Source: Akkermansiaceae bacterium (GTDB taxonomy: Bacteria > Verrucomicrobiota > Verrucomicrobiia > Verrucomicrobiales > Akkermansiaceae). From it: a stretch of DNA of 64,000 bases. The translations under genes were made by a program, and so were the position numbers. This document shows positions 38,584 to 46,606 of the stretch, one piece after another. Location of the stretch: positions 43,163-107,162 of the forward strand of contig SUVN01000005.1 in assembly GCA_015061985.1 (NCBI GenBank). Direction: 5' to 3'. The stretch's first letter is position 1. Each line of letters opens with the position of its first letter. Below the pieces are notes generated by a model that had not been told where the DNA came from, did not search any database, and saw only the letters and a program-made list of their open reading frames with translations.

Positions 38584-38745
38584 ATTTCAAATGCGATGTA
38601 AAGAAAAATAACCACTAAATACTTAAAATAGTACATCATTTCATTAAATCAGGTGTATAGAAGATTGATTTTTCGTGACTCTACCTCGTTATGCTTCTTT
38701 CTGTTATCAGCACATCGCATTTCAAATGCGATGTGCTGATAACAG
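38584..38745. repeat. Repeat cluster upstream of the second acyltransferase: IR pair enclosing 114 nt plus a 45-nt near-perfect palindrome
   Basis: AATGCGATG (38590-38598) and CATCGCATT (38713-38721); palindrome CTGTTATCAGCACATCGCATTT-C-AAATGCGATGTGCTGATAACAG (38701-38745). Confidence 0.9.
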
Positions 38746-38783
38746 CTAAATTTGCGGGAAGATTGAACCCGTCTTTTATGTAA

Positions 38784-38814
38784 AAAGCCGCACCCAATAA
38801 CGGGTGCGGCTTTG
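38784..38814. terminator. Hairpin terminator, copy B of the identical 31-nt pair, downstream of pgm
   Basis: AAAGCCGCACCCAATAACGGGTGCGGCTTTG. Confidence 0.85.
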
Positions 38815-38837
38815 GGAAAAGGCGGGTTTTCTTATCC

Positions 38838-40781
38838 TCAGGCCATGCGGGCGTAGGCATCGGCCTCCACGGCTTTCCAGAGGGCGGCAATGCTGGCTTC
38901 CACAGCCGGGCGGGCGGTGGCAAGGTCTGCTCCGGCCTCACCATGCGCGAAGAGGTAGAACTTAATCTTGGGCTCTGTGCCGCTGGGGCGCACGGCAAAG
39001 CTGCGGCCGTCAGCCAAATCGATGAAGAGCATTTTTTCTGCCGGAACGGGGTCGCCCTCAGCATCAATCATCTTGCCGGAGGAGAAGTCACGCACGTCGA
39101 CCACATTTGCACCGTCCATAGTGGTGGGAGGATTCTCGATGTAGCTCTTGGTGAGGGCGGCGATTTTGGCAGCGCCGTCGGCACCTTCCATCACGATGTT
39201 GGTACCCAGCTCCTTGTAGTAACCGAGCTGAGTGTAGATGCTGTTAAGACATTCCAGCAGGCCGATTCCCTTGGAGGAGAGGTAGGCGTTCATCTCTGCC
39301 AGACAGATGGCAGCGGCATTGGCATCTTTGTCACGCACGAAATCCTGAGCCAGATAGCCGTAGCTTTCCTCTCCGCCGAAGACGAAGAACTTGCTGTATT
39401 CCAGACGCAGGGCGCGGGTCTGCGCCTCGGTCATGCTGCGGTAGTCCTGGCGGAGCTCTGCCGGGATGGCGTTTTCATACTTGCCGAGCTTGGCGGCGAT
39501 ATACTTGAACCCGGTCAGCACGTTCACGGTGGAAATGCCGAAAGATGCTGCGATGGCATCCTGCAGCGGGCTGGTCACGAAGGTCTTGACCATGACGGCA
39601 TGGTCGATGTTCTCCGGGGTGATGAGCCCGAGCTCAATCATGCTCATGCAGCGATACCAGGCCAGAAGGCATCCTGTCTGGTTGCCGGTGAGCAGCTGCA
39701 TTTTGCCCGTAGCCTTATCACGCACGGCGATACCCATGCGGTCGGCATCCGGGTCGGTGGCGATGACCAAATCAGCGTTCTCTGCATCTGCCTGAGCCAT
39801 GGCCATATCCAGTGCCGGGGCGTTTTCCGGATTCGGGCTCTTCACGGTGGGGAAGCGGCCGTCCTGCACGTCCTGAGCTGCCACGGTGCTGACGTTGCAG
39901 CCCAGCTCGCGGAGCAGGGGGACGATGCAGCGAGCTCCCGTCCCGTGCAGGTTGGTGAACACCACCTTGGCTGCACCGGCAGAGAAAATCTCCGGACGCA
40001 GGATGATTCCCTGAAGCTTCTTCATGTAGATGGCATCGAATGCCGCATCCAGTACGCGCAGGGAACCTTGTTGCTCAGCTGGCAACGGTGTGTAGGAATC
40101 TGTGGTCAGGGCGTTCACCTCTGCAATCACGGCTTTGTCGTGCGGGGCGATGAGTTGTGCGCCGTCGTTGAAATAGGCCTTGAAGCCGTTGTCATGGGCA
40201 GGGTTGTGAGAGGCTGTCAGCACCACACCCGTGTCGGCATTCAGCTCGCGAATGGCAAAGGATACCTCCGGCGTGGAGCAGGGACCGTCAAACAGTGCGC
40301 AGTCGCAGCCCAGATCGGTGGTGATTCGGGCGCAGAACTCTGCGAAGTCGCGGGAGAAGTGGCGCGTGTCGTGCCCGATGACGATGAGCGGCTTGCGGCC
40401 TGTACCCTCTGCTTCCACGAAGCGGCGGACATAGGTGATGAGCCCGCGCATGGCGCGGCCAACATTGAAGTAGTTCATGGAGGCTGTGCCTACACAGGGG
40501 AATTCGGGACGGCCGTTGATGCCGCCTTTGCCTTGTTCGGCTTCGGTGACGATGGTGCCGATGGTGCGACCGCGCAGACCGCCTGTGCCGAAGGCCAGCG
40601 TTTTATAGAAGCGGTTGTTGAGCTCTGCCCAGGCCTGTGCCTCAATCAGCTGGTCAATGGCTGCGGGGACAATGGCATCCTGCGTGGCTCCGCAGAGCAT
40701 GCAGATGTTTTCAAGTGACGATTCGAGCAGCTTGCCGTCGGCAACGGCCTGCTTCAGCGTGGAAAGTGTAGCGTCCGTCAT
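38838..40781 (-). CDS. Phosphoglucomutase / phosphomannomutase family
   Basis: LAFGTGGLRGRTIGTI, VVLTASHNPAHDNGFKAYFNDGAQL, VIATDPDADRMGIAV, FGGEESYGYL, VRPSGTEPKIKFYLF. Confidence 0.93.
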   Translation of the reverse strand: MTDATLSTLKQAVADGKLLESSLENICMLCGATQDAIVPAAIDQLIEAQAWAELNNRFYKTLAFGTGGLRGRTIGTIVTEAEQGKGGINGRPEFPCVGTASMNYFNVGRAMRGLITYVRRFVEAEGTGRKPLIVIGHDTRHFSRDFAEFCARITTDLGCDCALFDGPCSTPEVSFAIRELNADTGVVLTASHNPAHDNGFKAYFNDGAQLIAPHDKAVIAEVNALTTDSYTPLPAEQQGSLRVLDAAFDAIYMKKLQGIILRPEIFSAGAAKVVFTNLHGTGARCIVPLLRELGCNVSTVAAQDVQDGRFPTVKSPNPENAPALDMAMAQADAENADLVIATDPDADRMGIAVRDKATGKMQLLTGNQTGCLLAWYRCMSMIELGLITPENIDHAVMVKTFVTSPLQDAIAASFGISTVNVLTGFKYIAAKLGKYENAIPAELRQDYRSMTEAQTRALRLEYSKFFVFGGEESYGYLAQDFVRDKDANAAAICLAEMNAYLSSKGIGLLECLNSIYTQLGYYKELGTNIVMEGADGAAKIAALTKSYIENPPTTMDGANVVDVRDFSSGKMIDAEGDPVPAEKMLFIDLADGRSFAVRPSGTEPKIKFYLFAHGEAGADLATARPAVEASIAALWKAVEADAYARMA

Positions 40782-40860
40782 ATTGCGCGTATTTTATCAA
40801 AGTCCCCCGTCCCGCGCAAGCCCTATCTTGCGTCAGTTGCAACGAAAAAAACGAAAAAAA

Positions 40861-40886
40861 GCGAGCCGCCCTTGCAGGTGGCTCGC
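40861..40886 (-). terminator. Rho-independent terminator downstream of the tryptophanase-family gene
   Basis: GCGAGCCGCC-CTTGCA-GGTGGCTCGC stem; on the minus strand followed by a T run (complement of AAAAAAA at 40854-40860). Confidence 0.8.
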
Positions 40887-40913
40887 TGATGAAATTCTGA
40901 TGCCGGGAGCGCT

Positions 40914-42365
40914 TTACAGGCTATCGCCGAAGTCCTCGCGGAACTTGGCGGCCAGTTTCTCCTGCCAGTCGCTCAGCGGCTGCAGGCGGCCGAAGAAGAA
41001 GCGCAGAACCTCCGGCTCTTCCACCCACTTGAGGCCGCCGATGAGCTCGCGGTTGTCGTACAACCACTTCACGCGGTCAGCGCAGTACTTAACCTGGGAG
41101 AGGGTGAAGACGCGGCGGGGGCAGGCCAGACGCACCAGCTCCAGCTCGGCATAGTTTTCGGAGCCGTCCGGGTTGCGCTGCTCAGAGAGGGAACCGCGCT
41201 CCATGCCGCGGATACCGCCGGCAATGTAGAGTGCCGTGGCGAGAGCCCCGGCGGGGTACTGCTCATGCGGGATATTCGGCAGGAACTCAGAGGCGTTGAT
41301 GTGGGCACCCAGACCGCCTGCAGGTTTCACCATCGGCACGCCGTAGTCGGAGAGTTCCTTCACGAGGTATTCGATGAAGATGGGACCCTGGTTGATGATT
41401 TCTTCGTCCAGCGTCTCCATGAGACCGACTGCCATGGCTTCCATGGCGCGCACTTCCATACCGCCGTAGGTCAGGAAGCCTTCGTACAGCGGGATAAATG
41501 CCTTCATCTTGAGGATGAGGTTCTCGTTGTTGGAGATGATGGCACCGCCGCGGGCAAAGCCCAGCTTGCGGCTGGAGAAGTAGATGAGATCCATGGCGTC
41601 AGCCAGCTTGCGGATAATCTCTGCCACACTCATGTCCTTGGCAGCTTCCTCACGCGTCTTGATGAAGTACAGGTTATCCTGCAGCAGAGAGGCATCCAGC
41701 ACGGTCATCACGCCGTATTCCTTACAGACAGCGGCAACCTCCAGCATGTTCTCCATGGAGAGCGGCTGGCCGCCAATCAGGTTGGTGCCGGCTTCGATAC
41801 GCACGAAAGGAACGTGCTCGGCGCCGACCTCCTCGATGAGGGTGCGCAGGCGGGGGATATCGAAGTTGCCCTTGAAGGGGTAATCCAGATTCGGGTCGAG
41901 TCCCTCCGGGATGATGAGTTCCTCCACGCGGCCGCCCTTGCGGGTGATGTGGGCCTTCGTGGTGGTGAAGTGGAAGTTCATGGGCACGACGTCTCCTTCC
42001 TTCACGAAGGTCTCGGCCAGAATGTTTTCACAGGCGCGCCCCTGGTGAGCGGGCAGGAAGTATTTGGTACCGAATACGTGCTCAATGACGCGGGAAAGGC
42101 GGTTGAATGTCTCTGAGCCGGCGTAGGAGTCATCAGCCTGCATGGAGGCCGCCACCTGGTTGTCACTCATGGCGTTCACGCCGGAGTCGGTGAGCATATC
42201 CATGAATACGTCCTTATTCTGCAGCAGGAACGTGTTGTTGCCTGCTTCGCGGAGCTTGGCCACGCGCTCCTCAACAGTCGGGAGAAACAGCTTCTGAACC
42301 ACGCGTACCTTGTGCATTTCTAACGGTACCTGGTGCTCTTCTTTGTAAAACTTGACGACGGACAT
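40914..42365 (-). CDS. Tryptophanase / tyrosine phenol-lyase family PLP enzyme
   Basis: DSGVNAMSDNQVAASMQADDSYAGSETFNRL, FLPAHQGRACENIL, DASLLQDN, GMERGSLSEQRNPDG, ELVRLACPRRVFT. Confidence 0.8.
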   Translation of the reverse strand: MSVVKFYKEEHQVPLEMHKVRVVQKLFLPTVEERVAKLREAGNNTFLLQNKDVFMDMLTDSGVNAMSDNQVAASMQADDSYAGSETFNRLSRVIEHVFGTKYFLPAHQGRACENILAETFVKEGDVVPMNFHFTTTKAHITRKGGRVEELIIPEGLDPNLDYPFKGNFDIPRLRTLIEEVGAEHVPFVRIEAGTNLIGGQPLSMENMLEVAAVCKEYGVMTVLDASLLQDNLYFIKTREEAAKDMSVAEIIRKLADAMDLIYFSSRKLGFARGGAIISNNENLILKMKAFIPLYEGFLTYGGMEVRAMEAMAVGLMETLDEEIINQGPIFIEYLVKELSDYGVPMVKPAGGLGAHINASEFLPNIPHEQYPAGALATALYIAGGIRGMERGSLSEQRNPDGSENYAELELVRLACPRRVFTLSQVKYCADRVKWLYDNRELIGGLKWVEEPEVLRFFFGRLQPLSDWQEKLAAKFREDFGDSL

Positions 42366-42595
42366 AAGATTGTTTTTGGTGTGTGAATGTATACTCCCGC
42401 GCGGTTCGGACGAGCCGGAACAGACGTAAGCGGCGGGATTCTATCATGTTCTGCAGTCGTTTGTCAAACTATTTACCCTGTTTTGTGCCGGTTATGCCAT
42501 ACAAAACAGAGACGGTGTTGTTTTCTTTGCTTATTGTGCTTGCCAGATTTGATTGGCGTATGTTAGAATGCGGCGGTACAAACTTTTCTTATATC

Positions 42596-44035
42596 ATGAA
42601 GTGTTCTATCTGGAAATATGTGTTGGCTCTGGCGGCCACGGGTGCTGTGGGAACGGTCATGCTGGGCGTGTCGAAGGTGGCCGTGGATGCTGCCCGGAGC
42701 GGGCAGGTGAGCCCCGAGCTTTCCGGCTCCGATGCAGAGCAGGTGGCACAGGCTATTCTCCACCAGAAATGTGCGGATTGCCATGGCCCGGAGGCCTCTT
42801 ACAGCAAGTTCTGGAACGCGCTTTCTTTCGGTAAACTGGCGCGCGATGTGGATGGTGCTCAGCGTGCATACAAGATGGTGCCGGATTTGGAAATCCGCTC
42901 GGCCAACGTGGATTACCTGAAAATGGATCATGTGCTGCGCACCCGCCGTATGCCCCCGGCTGCCTACACGATGGTGCACCTTGGCTCCCGTCTCACGCCG
43001 CTGGATGTGAGTATTCTGCGTAACCGCTACAAGGAACAGGGGGCGGAGCTGCGTCGCTTTGCCCCCATTTCTCCCGCTTCACCACCGGAGACAGAGTGGG
43101 ATCGCGCCCGCATTCGTCTGGGGCAACTGCTGTATCATCATGGTGCGCTTTCTACCAATAATCAGGTTTCCTGTGCTTCCTGCCATGATTTGACCAAGGG
43201 GGGGACGGATAATCTCTCCAAATCGGAGGGTGTGCCCGGTGCGGACGGACTGCCGCAGTTGGGGGGCGTGAATGCTCCCACCACCTATAACACGGTCGGT
43301 AATATTCGCCAGTTCTGGGACGGTCGCGCGGCCGACCTCAAGGAACAGGCTGCCGGCCCACCCCTCAACCCGGTGGAGATGGGTTACAGCAAGCCGGAAG
43401 ACTGGGCCGAAATTGCTGACAAGCTGGCCCAGGATGATGAAATTCGCACGCTCTTTGCTCTGGTGTATGGCGGCGACGGTATAACGGGTGACACGATTAC
43501 GGATGCCATAGCGGCTTTCGAGAAGACTCTGGTGACCCCCGATTCTGCCTTTGATGCATACTTGAAGGGCAATAAGAATGCTCTGACGGAGAAGCAGAAG
43601 AAAGGGATGGAATCCTTTGTGAATCGCGGTTGTGCCACCTGTCACTCCGGCCCGGCGCTTGGCGGTATCAGCTTTGAGTATATCAACACGCATGGTGATT
43701 TGCGTGCCGCCGCTGCTCCGGAGGATTATCAGGAAGGCGCTTTCGGACTCCGCGATTTCACTAAACGCGAAGAGGATAAGGATATGTTCCGCGTTCCGGT
43801 GCTGCGCAATGTGGCAATGACGGCTCCCTATTTCCACACCGGCTCGGTTCAGACGCTGGAGGAGGCTGTGCGGGTGATGTGCGCCTCGCAGGTAGGAGTT
43901 TCTGTCTCTGATGCAGAGGTGGAATCCATTGCTGCGTTCCTGCGTGCACAGACGGGTAAGCTGAACGGTCGCCCGCTTCAGGCGCTCACGCCGGAGGAGA
44001 CGAACCCCTATCTGGCTAAACCTACCGCGCAATGA
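42596..44035 (+). CDS. Cytochrome-c peroxidase (CcpA/MauG family) with three CxxCH haem motifs
   Basis: CADCH, CASCH and CATCH motifs; RLGQLLYHHGALSTNNQVSCASCHD; VPVLRNVAMTAPYFHTGSVQTLEEAV. Start placed at MKCSIWKYVLAL. Confidence 0.88.
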   Translation: MKCSIWKYVLALAATGAVGTVMLGVSKVAVDAARSGQVSPELSGSDAEQVAQAILHQKCADCHGPEASYSKFWNALSFGKLARDVDGAQRAYKMVPDLEIRSANVDYLKMDHVLRTRRMPPAAYTMVHLGSRLTPLDVSILRNRYKEQGAELRRFAPISPASPPETEWDRARIRLGQLLYHHGALSTNNQVSCASCHDLTKGGTDNLSKSEGVPGADGLPQLGGVNAPTTYNTVGNIRQFWDGRAADLKEQAAGPPLNPVEMGYSKPEDWAEIADKLAQDDEIRTLFALVYGGDGITGDTITDAIAAFEKTLVTPDSAFDAYLKGNKNALTEKQKKGMESFVNRGCATCHSGPALGGISFEYINTHGDLRAAAAPEDYQEGAFGLRDFTKREEDKDMFRVPVLRNVAMTAPYFHTGSVQTLEEAVRVMCASQVGVSVSDAEVESIAAFLRAQTGKLNGRPLQALTPEETNPYLAKPTAQ

Positions 44036-44811
44036 TGCGTCTCTCCGTTCTGGCCAGCAGCAGTCGTGGCAATGCCTCCGTCATTTCTGCCGGAGGCATC
44101 ACGCTGATGGTGGATGCCGGTATCAGTGCGTTGCGGATTCGCAAGGGCTTGGAGGAGTGCGGACTGGGGGTGCCGTCCCTTGACGGCATTTTCCTGACCC
44201 ACGAACACCACGACCATATATGCGGACTCGGGGTTCTGAGCAAGAAAGATAAGCTGCATCTCTATTGCAGCCGCTATCTCGTGTCAGAGTTGCGCGGCGG
44301 AATGGCTCATTCCACGGCATTTACCTGCATGGAACATGGTTCCTGCGTGCAGGTGGGGGAAGTCGCCGTGACGGCGTTCGGCGTTCGACATGATGCCTAT
44401 GAGCCGTTTGGTTATGTCTTTGAGTATGATGGCAAAAAACTTGGGTATCTGACGGATACCGGGACGGTGACTCCGGATATCCTTCGTCGTCTGGCGGGTG
44501 TGGATGCGCTGTATGTGGAGTCCAACTATGACCCGGAGATGCTGGAGAACTCCGGGCGTGCGCCCTCGCTCATTGACCGCATTTGCGGTGATTGGGGGCA
44601 TCTTTCCAATGGGCAGGCCTGCGACCTGGTGCGGCAGTTGGCGCATCCCGGCTTGCAGCATGTGGTGCTCGGGCATCTCAGCCCGGAATGCAACACGCCC
44701 CGTTTGGCCACGATGGCCATGCAGAGCACTCTGGATGAGCTTGGATTGGCCTCCTGCCGTCTCCATTGCGCCCCTATGGCTAATCGGCTCCCGTGGGTGG
44801 AAATTATTTGA
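44032..44811 (+). CDS. MBL-fold metallohydrolase (YycJ/WalJ-like)
   Basis: LSVLASSSRGNASVISAGGITLMVDAGIS, THEHHDHICGL, LGYLTDTG. Confidence 0.85.
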   Translation: MMRLSVLASSSRGNASVISAGGITLMVDAGISALRIRKGLEECGLGVPSLDGIFLTHEHHDHICGLGVLSKKDKLHLYCSRYLVSELRGGMAHSTAFTCMEHGSCVQVGEVAVTAFGVRHDAYEPFGYVFEYDGKKLGYLTDTGTVTPDILRRLAGVDALYVESNYDPEMLENSGRAPSLIDRICGDWGHLSNGQACDLVRQLAHPGLQHVVLGHLSPECNTPRLATMAMQSTLDELGLASCRLHCAPMANRLPWVEII

Positions 44812-44843
44812 TAAAAGTGATTTGTTTCAACAGTATGTTTTGT

Positions 44844-46412
44844 ATGAAGTTTGCTCCTTCTCTTATTCTGACCGTTGCGTTGTTGGGTGGTATAGCCGCA
44901 GAAGGTGCCTCTGCCGATTCTGTCCCTGCGGAGACACCGACCCGGCAGGGTGGCTTCACTATCCTCTGCTCACCGAAGACACTCAGAGAACCAGCCTGGC
45001 GTAACGTGGTGCTTGCCTTGCAGGCAAAACACCGCAATGCCGGGCGAAATGTCATTGTTCAGGAGGTGAATGACTGGAGCGAGGATGAACTTGCCCGCTG
45101 TCTGAAGCAGGGGGAGGCACGCTATGCCGGTATCGTAGCGCGTCCGGAGGAGGTTAACCGTGTGCTCGTCATGAATCTTCACCGCGCTGCCCGCCGCATG
45201 GATGCCGACCCCTGGGGTGATTGTCTCTGGGGGATTATTACCGGCGCGACCCCGGAAGATGCCCTGCGAGTGGCTACGGCTTCCAAGCCCTTGGTCATGA
45301 AGCGACTTTTGTCTACAACGAATGTTGATGCTTCGCGCTTTGAGCATAGTTATTGCATTACTGATTGGACAGGGACTCCCATTCTGGAACAAAGCGGTTA
45401 CAGTGAGCCGAAGCAGACGCTTTACGATTCGAAAACGCCGGAAGGCAAGGCAGCACTGGAAATCGGTCTGCAGGCGTTGTTTGCCGAGCAGCTGGAGACG
45501 GCGCGTCCGCAGATGATTGTCACGGCCAGTCATGCAACGCAGTTCAATTTGGAAATGCCTTTTGGTTGCGGCCTCATTATTCCCTCTGGGGGATTATTTT
45601 ACCAGGCATCCCCCCGACATCTCTTTGCCTACAAGCCGGTTCTTAAAGCTGCGCTGGCCGGGGATAGGGAAACGCACCGCCGTTGGGTGAAGGAGCACTG
45701 TCTCAAACCAGTAGAAGCAGACGGTGAGCCGCGCATCTGGTTGGCGGCGGGTAATTGTCTGTTTGGCGATGCGTATGGCTGCGCAGACAGTATGGCTGTA
45801 ACAGCGCTTTCTTCCTATACTTGTAATCAGATTGTTGGTTATACCGTCACCACATGGTATGGTGAAGGCGGATGGGGAACCATGGGAAGTCTGCTGAATA
45901 ATGCTGAGGGGACATCGCTTGCGGAAGCCTGGTTCCTCAATAATCAGTTTATCCTGCATCGTACGCAGAAAATTGAACCGGCTCTGTTGGGAATTGAATT
46001 CAACGAAGAGCAATTTTCCGTGGCTGCTCAGGCCCGCATGATTCGGAGTATGGAAAAAGCCCGCATTGCTCCGGAAAAGGTTGCTCCCGTAATGAAGGAT
46101 TGCTTCGGCCTCATCCACGACAGGGATGTAGTTGCTTTTTATGGTGACCCCACATGGCGCGCCGTGGTGAATGAATCCAACACCAAACCCGCTTTCAGGA
46201 TTACCTGGAACGGTAAGGATTCTTTCACCATCAGTTCGGAGAAAGGCGGCAAAGGACGCGTTGGCGTTCTCTTCCCGGAATCTGTGTCGTCAGATAGTGT
46301 TATTTCCTGCGATGCTCCGGATGCAGTCTTTACCAACGATTTCATCCTTTTTGAATCGCTTGAGCTTGCTGCCGGTGCTTCCCGAACTGTGACGCTTCAG
46401 TATCAGAAGTGA
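44844..46412 (+). CDS. Secreted protein of unknown function
   Basis: Signal peptide MKFAPSLILTVALLGGIAAEG; conserved-looking IVTASHATQFNLEMPFGCG and IWLAAGNCLFGDAYGC segments. Confidence 0.6.
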   Translation: MKFAPSLILTVALLGGIAAEGASADSVPAETPTRQGGFTILCSPKTLREPAWRNVVLALQAKHRNAGRNVIVQEVNDWSEDELARCLKQGEARYAGIVARPEEVNRVLVMNLHRAARRMDADPWGDCLWGIITGATPEDALRVATASKPLVMKRLLSTTNVDASRFEHSYCITDWTGTPILEQSGYSEPKQTLYDSKTPEGKAALEIGLQALFAEQLETARPQMIVTASHATQFNLEMPFGCGLIIPSGGLFYQASPRHLFAYKPVLKAALAGDRETHRRWVKEHCLKPVEADGEPRIWLAAGNCLFGDAYGCADSMAVTALSSYTCNQIVGYTVTTWYGEGGWGTMGSLLNNAEGTSLAEAWFLNNQFILHRTQKIEPALLGIEFNEEQFSVAAQARMIRSMEKARIAPEKVAPVMKDCFGLIHDRDVVAFYGDPTWRAVVNESNTKPAFRITWNGKDSFTISSEKGGKGRVGVLFPESVSSDSVISCDAPDAVFTNDFILFESLELAAGASRTVTLQYQK

Positions 46413-46606
46413 TTCTCCTAAAGTATCTCATCAGACATGGTATTACCGCTCAATGGAGGCGATAATACCCGGCTGTCGGTTACTTATGTGGGGCTGGCAA
46501 TCGTCCGGTAAAGCATCGGTCTTTTCGCGCATGTCCGTGACAAAAATCTCGGTAGTTACAAGTTTAGGCTGGATATTTGTTGTAAAAAGCGTATAATCGG
46601 CGCGCT

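Noticed and set aside
38943-40718. 591-aa plus-strand ORF
   Set aside because: Antisense to the pgm gene; composition (Gly/His/Val-rich, low-complexity) is typical of the shadow frame of a high-GC coding gene.
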